A DNA stretch of 10,168 nt from Chloroflexota bacterium. GTDB lineage: Bacteria; Chloroflexota; Ktedonobacteria; Ktedonobacterales; Ktedonobacteraceae. Below, in pieces: positions 1 through 6,956 of the stretch. A program made the translations under genes and the position numbers. Location: assembly GCA_005879655.1 (NCBI GenBank), contig VBJK01000158.1, forward strand, positions 1-10,168. The letters run 5' to 3'. The notes beneath the pieces were generated by a model that was given only the letters and a program-made list of their open reading frames with translations, was not told the DNA's origin and made no database searches. Every line of letters starts with the position of its first letter. Position 1 is the first letter of the stretch.

Positions 1-2951
1 ACCCTGACGGCATCCTACTCTCCTTTGGTGGTCAGACGGCGCTCAACTGTGGTATAGCATTGCATCAAACTGGCGTGCTAGAGAAACATGGCGTGCAGAT
101 TTTAGGCACGCCTATCTCTGCCATTATTCTCACTGAGGATCGGCAAGAGTTCGCGGAACATCTGCATCGCATCGCTATCCCCACTCCACAGAGTAGAACA
201 GCAGAGATACTGGAAGATGCTTTACGTATCGGCCAGGAGATCGGTTTCCCTATCATGGTACGAGCTGGCTATGCCTTAGGTGGTCAAGGCTCTGGTATTG
301 CCCATAACCCGCAGCAACTAGCACAGATTGTGAGTGGTGCCTTCGCATTTGCTCCGCAGGTGCTTATCGAGCAATATCTGCACCATTATAAGGAAGTGGA
401 ATATGAGGTGGTGCGCGATGCATATGATAATTGCATCACAGTCTGCAACATGGAGAATATGGACCCCCTCGGCATTCACACTGGCGAATCGATCGTTCTT
501 GCTCCTAGCCAGACGCTCACGAACCACGAGTATCATATGCTCCGTTCAGCCTCGATTGCTATTGTGAGAAGTCTGGGCATCGTTGGCGAATGTAACGCGC
601 AGTTCGCGCTAGATCCGCAAAGCTCGCACTATTATGTTATTGAGGTCAATGCACGCCTCTCGCGCAGTTCGGCGCTCGCCAGTAAAGCAACGGGCTATCC
701 TCTGGCCTACGTTGCAGCGAAACTAGCATTAGGCTATAGCCTCACAGAGTTAACCAATAGTATTACGGGCGTGACGAAAGCCTGTTTCGAGCCAAGTCTC
801 GATTATGTTGTGGTCAAGATTCCGCGCTGGGACCTTGAGAAGTTTAAGGGTGTCGATGAGACGATTGGGACGGGCATGAAGTCGGTAGGCGAGGTGATGG
901 GAATTGGCCGTACCTTTGAGGAGGCATATCAAAAGGCTATTCGCATGCTAGACCTGGAGTTTGAAGGTGCCACCTCCGCAAAGGTCTTTAGCCAGGGCGA
1001 AACGGTGAAGGCTATTCTTGACAAATATCTCTACACGCCCACCCCCAAACGTATGTTTGTGTTACCGCTCGCCATGCGTTATGGTTTCTCTGTCGCAGAG
1101 ATCTCCCGCATTACCGGCATTGATCCCTGGTTTCTGTACCGCATCAAAAACATCGTCGATGTTGAACAAGCTCTACAGGAAGATCTGAATCTTTCCCCAG
1201 CTCGTCTCTTAGTCTTGAAACAACATGGCATCTCAGATAAGCGGATTGGCGAATTGACGGGCAAGACGGGCCTGGAAATACGCACGTTACGCAAACAACA
1301 GGGCGTCGTTCCGTGTGTGTTCCAGATTGATACCCTGGCTGGCGAGTTTCCATCCGAGACGAATTATCTCTACATCACGTATAACGGGCAGCATCACGAT
1401 GTTGCACCCCTGGGTGAAAAGGGTGTTGTCGTGCTAGGTTCCGGTCCTTATCGCATTGGCTCATCTGTCGAATTCGACTGGACCAGCGTCAGCACTGTCG
1501 CGGCACTCAAAAAATACCAAAAGCACGCCATTGTGATCAACTGCAATCCCGAAACCGTCTCAACCGACTATGACATGTCCGATCGACTCTACTTTGAAGA
1601 ACTGACTTTTGAGCGGATTACAGATATTTGTGAATTTGAAACTCCTTACGGTGTCATCGTCTCAGTTGGTGGGCAGACTCCCAATAACCGCGTAAAGGCA
1701 TTACATAACTACGGTATTCCAATCCTGGGGACGAAGGCCGAGCATATTGATCGGGCCGAAGATCGTTATAAATTCTCCAAGCTGCTCGATACGCTAGACA
1801 TTCACCAACCCGCATGGGATAGCTTCGCCAATCTTGACGATCTGTGCCGCTTCGTGGAACGCGTTGGCTACCCTGTATTGGTCAGACCATCCTACGTACT
1901 CTCCGGTAGCGCGATGAACGTCTGCTATAACCAGCAGCAACTGGTACAGTATACGCAAGAGGCGGCGGCGGTCTCTCCCGAATATCCTGTCACCGTCTCC
2001 AAGTTTTTCCAACAGGTCAAAGAGATTGAATTGGACGCTGTAGCGCAACGTGGCGAGCTTAAAGCCTGTATCATCTCAGAACATATAGAAAATGCCGGAG
2101 TACACTCCGGTGATGCCACGATCGTCCTGCCGCCACAAACCTTGAACGAGTTAACCAAAAGCAGGATTGTAGCAGTTGGGCAGGCTATCGCACAGGCATT
2201 GCAGATCACCGGGCCATTCAATATTCAATTTCTAGCCAAGGATAATCAAGTCTACGTCATCGAGGCCAACCTGCGCGCATCACGAACCTTCCCCTTCATC
2301 TCCAAAGTGACGGGCATCAACTTTATCGAACTCTTTGTGGACGCCTTATTCAACGAGGATATCCCTGCCGTCACTATTGCGCCGCTCACTTTTACAGCGG
2401 TCAAGGCACCTCAATTCTCCTTCTCGCGCTTGAAGGGTGCCGATCCTATCCTGGGTGTAGAAATGGCTTCGACTGGTGAGGTTGCATGTTTTGGAGAGGA
2501 TTTAGAGGAAGCCTACCTCAAGGCGATCATTGCCACTGGCGGTCACATTCCCACCAAAGGTATCTTCATTAGCCTGAGTGACGAGAAAAAGGCCGTGTTC
2601 CTGGAGAGTGCCAAACTGCTAGCACAGTTGGGGATACCACTCTACGCAACGGCAAAGACCTGTGCCTTCCTGCGTGCGCACGGCATTGAAACGACGCTGC
2701 TCCACAAGCTCTATGAGCAGAGATCGCCCAACTTGCTCGACTGCTTACGCGATGAGAAGATTGACCTTGCAATCAACGTCGTGGACATGCATAATTTAAA
2801 GGAGGTGGATGACAGTTACGCGATGCGTCGTCATGCCATCGACCATAACATTCCCCTGTTCACGAAGATCAAGCAGGCACGCGTCTTTGTCAGGGCGATT
2901 GTAGAGAAGGACCTCAACACGATACCGATCAAAGCGTGGAACGAGTATTAA
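1..2951 (+). CDS. carB: Carbamoyl-phosphate synthase large subunit, CAD-like (5' end outside window)
   Basis: This enzyme makes carbamoyl phosphate from bicarbonate, ammonia (supplied by CarA from glutamine) and two ATP; it is cytoplasmic and opens de novo pyrimidine synthesis. The frame is open to the left edge from base 3 and reads PDGILLSFGGQTALNCG, so the TTG at 60 is internal and about 90 N-terminal residues are missing (982 are visible; family about 1070). In order: first ATP-grasp half with EVNARLSRSSALASKATG from about residue 214; middle oligomerisation region; second synthetase half opening with GSGPYRIGSSVEFDW near 478; ATP-grasp residues VRPSYVLSGSAMNV near 627 and EANLRASRTFPFISK near 754; C-terminal MGS-like regulatory domain from about 862. 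Many stretches (IGSSVEFDW, NPETVSTDYDM, FEPSLDYVVVKIPRWDL) look more like the animal CAD synthetase than E. coli CarB. The MGS domain suggests allosteric control by nucleotides, but the effector cannot be read from sequence. Confidence 0.97.
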   Translation, partial: PDGILLSFGGQTALNCGIALHQTGVLEKHGVQILGTPISAIILTEDRQEFAEHLHRIAIPTPQSRTAEILEDALRIGQEIGFPIMVRAGYALGGQGSGIAHNPQQLAQIVSGAFAFAPQVLIEQYLHHYKEVEYEVVRDAYDNCITVCNMENMDPLGIHTGESIVLAPSQTLTNHEYHMLRSASIAIVRSLGIVGECNAQFALDPQSSHYYVIEVNARLSRSSALASKATGYPLAYVAAKLALGYSLTELTNSITGVTKACFEPSLDYVVVKIPRWDLEKFKGVDETIGTGMKSVGEVMGIGRTFEEAYQKAIRMLDLEFEGATSAKVFSQGETVKAILDKYLYTPTPKRMFVLPLAMRYGFSVAEISRITGIDPWFLYRIKNIVDVEQALQEDLNLSPARLLVLKQHGISDKRIGELTGKTGLEIRTLRKQQGVVPCVFQIDTLAGEFPSETNYLYITYNGQHHDVAPLGEKGVVVLGSGPYRIGSSVEFDWTSVSTVAALKKYQKHAIVINCNPETVSTDYDMSDRLYFEELTFERITDICEFETPYGVIVSVGGQTPNNRVKALHNYGIPILGTKAEHIDRAEDRYKFSKLLDTLDIHQPAWDSFANLDDLCRFVERVGYPVLVRPSYVLSGSAMNVCYNQQQLVQYTQEAAAVSPEYPVTVSKFFQQVKEIELDAVAQRGELKACIISEHIENAGVHSGDATIVLPPQTLNELTKSRIVAVGQAIAQALQITGPFNIQFLAKDNQVYVIEANLRASRTFPFISKVTGINFIELFVDALFNEDIPAVTIAPLTFTAVKAPQFSFSRLKGADPILGVEMASTGEVACFGEDLEEAYLKAIIATGGHIPTKGIFISLSDEKKAVFLESAKLLAQLGIPLYATAKTCAFLRAHGIETTLLHKLYEQRSPNLLDCLRDEKIDLAINVVDMHNLKEVDDSYAMRRHAIDHNIPLFTKIKQARVFVRAIVEKDLNTIPIKAWNEY

Positions 2952-2955
2952 GGAG
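2950..2955 (+). promoter_or_regulatory. Ribosome binding site of pyrC
   Basis: AAGGAG ends 7 bases before the ATG at 2963 and overlaps the carB TAA stop. It rules out the upstream in-frame GTG at 2936, which lies inside carB and has no such site. Confidence 0.85.
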
Positions 2956-2962
2956 CTGCATC

Positions 2963-4327
2963 ATGTCTACTCTGCTCATGGGATCACTTGTGCTTCCTGA
3001 CAGGATTGTTGAGGGAACTATCTCTATCGATGACGGAAAAATCGTGCAGATCACCGAGGGCTTCCCTCACGATGCGGCACAAGCGCTGGACTTTCGTGGT
3101 AAATATCTACTGCCTGGCCTAATCGAGGTTCACGGCCACATGCGCGAACCTGGCCTGGAGTACAAAGAAGATATTCCCCATGGCACAAGGGCGGGCCTGG
3201 CTGGTGGATACACAACCATCCTTGATATGCCCAATACAAAGCCTCCCACGACGACCGTGGAGCGGCTAGACGCGCAGATACAACGTTATGCTGGCCGATC
3301 CTATTGCGATTTTGCGATTAACATGGGTGTTTCGCGTGAAGACATTGATGAGCTAAAACGTGTCGATGCCCGTAAGATTACCGGCGTGAAGATCTTCACC
3401 GCCGGTCATGGTACAGCGCTGACCACTATTCCACGCCTGAGTGATCTGGCTCGCATTTTTCGTATTCTCGGTGAACGCGGCCTGATGGCCATCGTGCATG
3501 CCGAGAATCAGGAGCTAATTGATTACTTCACAGCTTATTACCGCACTGAACTCAACAGACACGATCCGCCAGCATGGGGTGAAGCCAGAAACCTCTCAGT
3601 CATTCTCACGGCAGTCCTGGATATGATTGTCCTGGCGAAACAGTTTGGTGTGAAGCTCTATCTGCTCCACCAATCCACCGCCGAAGAGTTCGCCGCTATC
3701 GCCTTTGGGCGCAGTCTAGGCGTCGATGTCTACGGCGAGGTGACAACGGTTCACCTGGCATTCAGTAGCGCTGACTATGCAGAATATGGCAATATGATTA
3801 ATATTGCACCAGCCCTACGCACACCCCATCAGCAGGAACAGCTCTGGCAACTCCTGCGCGCAGGCCAGATCGACGCCGTTGTAACAGATCATGCCCCCCA
3901 CACGCTAGAGGAAAAACGGAAAGCGAGTGTGTGGGAGGTCTCCTCAGGTATGCCCGGCTTGCAGGAGGCAGTACCATCTCTAGTAAGCAACTGGGTAAAG
4001 CGCTTCGGTATGGAGACACTCGAAGAAGGGTTGCTGCGTATTGCCCAGGTGACATCAGGCAATATTGCGCGTATCTTCGGCTTTGCTCAAAAAGGCTCGC
4101 TAGCCGTTGGCAAGGACGCCGATATCGTGGTCCTCGATACAACACAACCCTGGACTATAAGAAATACAGATCTTTTCACAAAGAATCGCTGGTCTGTCTT
4201 CGCGGGAACGACATTGATCGGGCGACCGATCGCCACCTTTTTGCGCGGGAACATGGTGTATCACGATGGAAAGATCATTGGTAATCCGCAAGGGAAACAG
4301 ATTGCGAGGCAGTCTTTTGATGAATGA
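2963..4327 (+). CDS. pyrC: Dihydroorotase (cyclic amidohydrolase family)
   Basis: This enzyme interconverts carbamoyl aspartate and dihydroorotate, the third step of UMP synthesis, in the cytoplasm. The protein is 454 residues, normal for a class I type dihydroorotase. Binuclear metal site candidates are all visible: His57 and His59 in EVHGHMREPG, Lys143 in GVKIF (the position carbamylated in CAD dihydroorotase and hydantoinases), His179 in VHAEN, His235 in LLHQST and Asp309 in TDHAPH. Arg61 and Asn91 (MPNT) match substrate carboxylate contacts. The ATG at 2963 is chosen because it has a strong ribosome binding site. The gene begins 11 bases after carB and its end overlaps pyrE, so it is operonic. 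The HGH metal motif instead of the usual HVH is mildly unusual. By sequence alone a hydantoinase or allantoinase is possible; the operon argues for dihydroorotase. Confidence 0.93.
   Translation: MSTLLMGSLVLPDRIVEGTISIDDGKIVQITEGFPHDAAQALDFRGKYLLPGLIEVHGHMREPGLEYKEDIPHGTRAGLAGGYTTILDMPNTKPPTTTVERLDAQIQRYAGRSYCDFAINMGVSREDIDELKRVDARKITGVKIFTAGHGTALTTIPRLSDLARIFRILGERGLMAIVHAENQELIDYFTAYYRTELNRHDPPAWGEARNLSVILTAVLDMIVLAKQFGVKLYLLHQSTAEEFAAIAFGRSLGVDVYGEVTTVHLAFSSADYAEYGNMINIAPALRTPHQQEQLWQLLRAGQIDAVVTDHAPHTLEEKRKASVWEVSSGMPGLQEAVPSLVSNWVKRFGMETLEEGLLRIAQVTSGNIARIFGFAQKGSLAVGKDADIVVLDTTQPWTIRNTDLFTKNRWSVFAGTTLIGRPIATFLRGNMVYHDGKIIGNPQGKQIARQSFDE
4306..4309 (+). promoter_or_regulatory. Ribosome binding site of pyrE
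   Basis: GAGG lies 10 bases before the ATG at 4320, inside the end of pyrC. It supports 4320 over the in-frame ATG at 4266, which would add 18 residues unlike the family N-terminus. Confidence 0.55.
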
Positions 4328-4970
4328 CCTACACATTATGCAAATGTTTGCCGACGTAGGAGCTATTGTCAGTGACAGTCATTTTGTCTATAGTTCTGGT
4401 CGCCATAGTTCTGTCTACGTCAACAAAGACGCGCTCTACCTGCATACGGGCCTCATTGCATCGCTGTGTGAACACATGGCTCGTCCTTATGTTGGGGATG
4501 AGATTGATGTAGTCGTTGGTCCAGAGCTTGGCGGTATTGTGCTCTCTCAATGGACGGCATACGATCTCAATGCTCGGCGCGCCAGTGGCGAGACTGTCGC
4601 CGTCTTTGCCGAGAAAGTGGATGAGAGTGCCGATAAAAAGTTCTTTTTCAGCCGTGGCTATGATCAATACATCCCCGGCAAAAATGTGCTCATCGTTGAA
4701 GATATCCTTACGACTGGTGGCTCAGCACGGCAAGTGATTGACCTGGTGCGTCAGCACGGCGGCAAGGTCGTTAGCCTGAGTGCATTGTGTAATCGTGGGG
4801 ATGTACAGCCACAAGATATTGGAGGGGTGCCCATCAACGCATTGATTTCACTGACACTACAGACCTACACCGCTGAAGAATGTCCCTTCTGTCAACAGCA
4901 GGTGCCGATCAATACGACCCTGGGCAAAGGAAGAGCATTCCTGGCAAAGACGGGACACAGGCCCGTATGA
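4320..4970 (+). CDS. pyrE: Orotate phosphoribosyltransferase with C-terminal CPxC motif
   Basis: This enzyme transfers phosphoribose from PRPP to orotate, giving OMP. The protein is 216 residues. Near the N-terminus the stretch HFVYSSGRHSSVYVNKDAL is the orotate/PRPP-side motif with the conserved SGRHS. VVVGPELGG near 64-72 matches the pyrophosphate-binding loop. The PRPP signature VLIVEDILTTGGSA lies at 123-136 with the two acidic residues Glu127-Asp128. The tail has CPFC (Cys188, Cys191) followed by a proline and a Gly-Lys-Gly turn, as in the longer PyrE subfamily that ends in a CPxC knuckle; metal binding there is inferred. The start overlaps the pyrC stop by 8 bases, implying translational coupling. 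The next gene starts within its stop codon. A start at 4338 (six residues later) cannot be excluded. Confidence 0.94.
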   Translation: MNDLHIMQMFADVGAIVSDSHFVYSSGRHSSVYVNKDALYLHTGLIASLCEHMARPYVGDEIDVVVGPELGGIVLSQWTAYDLNARRASGETVAVFAEKVDESADKKFFFSRGYDQYIPGKNVLIVEDILTTGGSARQVIDLVRQHGGKVVSLSALCNRGDVQPQDIGGVPINALISLTLQTYTAEECPFCQQQVPINTTLGKGRAFLAKTGHRPV

Positions 4971-5803
4971 AATTTGTAGACAAACTGCTCACCGCAACAC
5001 GGCAAAACAATAGCCTGCTCTGTGTTGGACTAGACCCGGAGCCAGCGCGCTTCCCCGCCTCCCTACGCCGGGAAGCCATTGAACACGCTATTGTCCGCTT
5101 CTGCTGGACCATCATCGAGGCCACAGCGCCATACGTTTGTGCCTTCAAGCCCAACATAGCCTTCTTTGAAGTGCTAGGACCAGACGGCTTGCACGCCCTA
5201 CAAGAAGTCATCAAAGCGATCCCTACTCATATCCCCATCATCATCGACGCGAAACGGGGCGACATCGGCCATACCGCCCGCAACTATGCCTCCACACTGT
5301 TCGATGTCTACGGCGCTGATGCCGCCACCGTGAATCCATATCTTGGCTATGATAGTGTGGCACCATTTCTAGCCTATCAGGATAAGGGGATCATCCTATT
5401 ATGCCGCACCTCTAATCCAGGTGCAGGCGATTTCCAAGACCTACTCGTGCAAGACAGCGAAGGACAGGCAAGGCCATTATACGAAGTCGTCGCGCGCCGC
5501 ATCCAATCCTGGAACACCACAGGAAATTGTGGCCTAGTTGTAGGCGCGACATATCCGGGTGAATTGCGTATGCTTCGTGCCATGTGTCCCACCATGCCCA
5601 TTTTGATCCCCGGCGTTGGTGCGCAGGGTGGTGACTTATGCGAGGCAGTAATAGCTGGGGTAGATGCTCATGGTGAGCGTGCCATCATCTCTGTCTCTCG
5701 TTCAGTACTCTACGCTAGCAATGACGAAGGTTACGCCATCGCGGCTGCCAAAGAAGCCCGCTTGTTGCGTGACCGTATTAATGAGGCAAGGCATGGTAAG
5801 TAA
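4967..5803 (+). CDS. pyrF: Orotidine 5'-phosphate decarboxylase, long subfamily 2 type
   Basis: This enzyme decarboxylates OMP to UMP, the last step of the pathway. It is 278 residues, longer than the E. coli/Bacillus form (about 230-245) and in the range of the 'subfamily 2' decarboxylases. The catalytic Asp-Lys-Asp signature DAKRGDIG is at 94-101, Lys61 sits in FKPNIAFFE, and VVGATYPGEL (191-200) and IPGVGAQGGD (214-223) form the phosphate side of the TIM barrel. The ATG at 4967 overlaps the pyrE TGA as ATGA, typical of coupled translation. An upstream in-frame ATG at 4880 would give 29 extra residues that are out-of-frame pyrE and was rejected. No good Shine-Dalgarno is present; a small CGGG/CCCG hairpin (4951-4965) with AGG in its loop lies directly before the start, so expression probably depends on ribosomes finishing pyrE. 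Confidence 0.95.
   Translation: MKFVDKLLTATRQNNSLLCVGLDPEPARFPASLRREAIEHAIVRFCWTIIEATAPYVCAFKPNIAFFEVLGPDGLHALQEVIKAIPTHIPIIIDAKRGDIGHTARNYASTLFDVYGADAATVNPYLGYDSVAPFLAYQDKGIILLCRTSNPGAGDFQDLLVQDSEGQARPLYEVVARRIQSWNTTGNCGLVVGATYPGELRMLRAMCPTMPILIPGVGAQGGDLCEAVIAGVDAHGERAIISVSRSVLYASNDEGYAIAAAKEARLLRDRINEARHGK
5783..5786 (+). promoter_or_regulatory. Ribosome binding site of pyrD
   Basis: GAGG lies 6 bases before the ATG at 5793, inside pyrF. The nearby in-frame ATG at 5781 has no such site, so 5793 is preferred. Confidence 0.65.
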
Positions 5804-6761
5804 AAGCTCAGTCAATCTACAAACCCAACTAGCGCCACGCAACAAAAAGGGCCTCCTCTTGCAGAATCCAGTGATCCTGGCCTCCGGCATTGCCGGTTAC
5901 GGCATCCCCGCAGATAGCTTCACCTACGTAGAAATTACCGAATTTGAACGCCTCGGAGCCTTCGTATGCAAAGGAACAACACCTCTGCCCCGTAACAGTA
6001 ATCCCCAGCCACTCCTAACCAAAGTGACCTCCGGCTTAATGAATGCCATCGGCCTACACAATCCTGGCATCCACGCCGTCATCGAGCGCTACGCCCCCAT
6101 CTGGACCAGCTGGACAACGCCCGTTATCGTCAATATTTCCGCAGACAGCAGCGAAGATTTCGTCCAGCTAGCCGAACTCCTAGAGGGCGTACCCGGTGTA
6201 GCAGCCATCGAGGTCAACGTCTCCTGCCCCAACCTGCGCAAAGGTGGCGAAGTCTTTGGCGCTCACCCACAAGTTGTGGGCGAAGTGACGGCTGCTATAC
6301 GCCGTGTCTCCACGCTCCCCCTGATTATCAAGCTATCACCGAACGTCAGCGACGTGCGTCCCCACGCCCTAGCCGCAGCTGATGCCGGAGCCGATGCCAT
6401 CTCTCTCATCAACACGATCACCAGCCTGCGCATTGATCCGCAAACGCGCCGCTTCCGCCTGGGCAATGGCACCGGTGGTCTGTCTGGTCCCGCGATTATG
6501 CCCATTGCGTTGCGTATGGTCTACGAGGTCGCCTCTGCCCTACGCCAGCCTCACCCGCAGGTACCAATCATTGGTATGGGAGGGATCAGTAGCGCGAGTG
6601 ATGCTTTAGAGTTTCTGATGGCAGGTGCTACGGCGGTTCAGGTGGGGACGGCGTATGTGACGAATGTGCATGTGGTGGCGGAGATTGTGGAGGGAATTGT
6701 GGAGTTTATGCGGGGGGAGGGGATGTTGGAGGTGGGGGAGATTGTGGGGGTTGTTATATAA
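5793..6761 (+). CDS. pyrD: Dihydroorotate dehydrogenase, class 1B-like catalytic subunit
   Basis: This flavoprotein oxidises dihydroorotate to orotate, feeding PyrE. The protein is 322 residues, slightly longer than typical class 1 enzymes (about 305-310). Visible motifs: NPVILASGIAGYG at the N-terminus; Lys60 in CKGTT; NAIGLHN (84-90); NVSCPNLRKGG with catalytic Cys145, whose cysteine and following Gly-Gly mark class 1 and resemble 1B; Lys180 in KLSPNV; GGLSGP (228-233) and GMGGI (261-265) for FMN. There is no membrane anchor as in class 2. The start overlaps pyrF by 11 bases. Class 1B enzymes normally work with a PyrK iron-sulfur/FAD partner; none is in this window. From about 6570 the codons change from C-ending to G- or T-ending and the gene finishes in a G-rich run ahead of a TAA stop. 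The C-terminal residues GEGMLEVGEIVG still fit the family tail. Confidence 0.95.
   Translation: MVSKSSVNLQTQLAPRNKKGLLLQNPVILASGIAGYGIPADSFTYVEITEFERLGAFVCKGTTPLPRNSNPQPLLTKVTSGLMNAIGLHNPGIHAVIERYAPIWTSWTTPVIVNISADSSEDFVQLAELLEGVPGVAAIEVNVSCPNLRKGGEVFGAHPQVVGEVTAAIRRVSTLPLIIKLSPNVSDVRPHALAAADAGADAISLINTITSLRIDPQTRRFRLGNGTGGLSGPAIMPIALRMVYEVASALRQPHPQVPIIGMGGISSASDALEFLMAGATAVQVGTAYVTNVHVVAEIVEGIVEFMRGEGMLEVGEIVGVVI
6712..6750 (+). other. G-quadruplex-like run at the 3' end of pyrD
   Basis: Four G tracts lie on the coding strand: 6 G at 6712-6717, 4 G at 6719-6722, 5 G at 6734-6738 and 5 G at 6746-6750, with spacers of 1, 11 and 7 bases. A four-tract quadruplex is possible in DNA or mRNA, though the 11-base loop is longer than the usual rule. 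It lies 11 bases before the stop codon. Confidence 0.45.
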
Positions 6762-6764
6762 TAT

Positions 6765-6928
6765 GCACGGTTGGAGTTTTCTCCCTTGCCAATAACCTCA
6801 TCTTGCTTGAAGATGAGTAGTCCTGCTCACGGCTCCAACTTAGTGTAAACCCAGAGAGTATTTTCTCCATATTCACGAAGGGTCGCAGGAAGCCCCTGCA
6901 TTCATGCGCTGTCAGAGAAATGCGACGT
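6765..6928 (+). mobile_element. Possible relic of an IS200/IS605 tnpB 3' end / omega-RNA-like tail
   Basis: The segment contains GCAGGAAGCCCCTGCATTCA from about 6887, followed by ATGCG. This resembles from memory the conserved right-end sequence of many tnpB elements, where a GGAAGCCCC(T)GC hairpin closes the guide-like RNA. One + frame reads AGSPCIHAL there, like the C-terminus of many TnpB proteins (EAGSPC...), and the same frame reads LEFSPLPITSSCLKMSSPAH just upstream, interrupted by a stop at 6846-6848. No transposase domain or zinc ribbon is left, so it could only be a remnant or a non-autonomous derivative. It begins directly after the pyrD stop. The identification rests on pattern recall and is not verified. 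Confidence 0.35.
6769..6840 (+). other. Two-tier stem-loop downstream of pyrD
   Basis: The core CTCATCTT-GCTTG-AAGATGAG (6797-6817) is a perfect 8-bp stem with a 5-base loop. An outer stem pairs GTTGGAG (6770-6776) with CTCCAAC (6833-6839). A third alternative, GGAG-TTTT-CTCC (6773-6784), competes with the outer stem. There is no T tract after it, so it is not a standard intrinsic terminator. It could be the left part of an IS200/IS605-type end or of a structured RNA. Confidence 0.5.
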
Positions 6929-6956
6929 TCCTTTAAGGCCAACGAGGAAAACATAA

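Noticed and set aside
2936..2962. GTG start at 2936 for pyrC
   Set aside because: It lies inside carB and lacks a ribosome binding site, while AAGGAG precedes the ATG at 2963 at ideal distance.
3798..4145. Minus-strand 115-codon gene inside pyrC
   Set aside because: It is antisense to conserved active-site codons of pyrC (TDHAPH region), with no start signal and an arginine-rich, low-quality product.
5664..5792. Early in-frame start for pyrD
   Set aside because: The extra 43 residues are the out-of-frame reading of pyrF and do not resemble the PyrD family N-terminus.
6797..6817. Intrinsic terminator of the pyr operon
   Set aside because: The 8-bp hairpin is not followed by a T tract on either strand.
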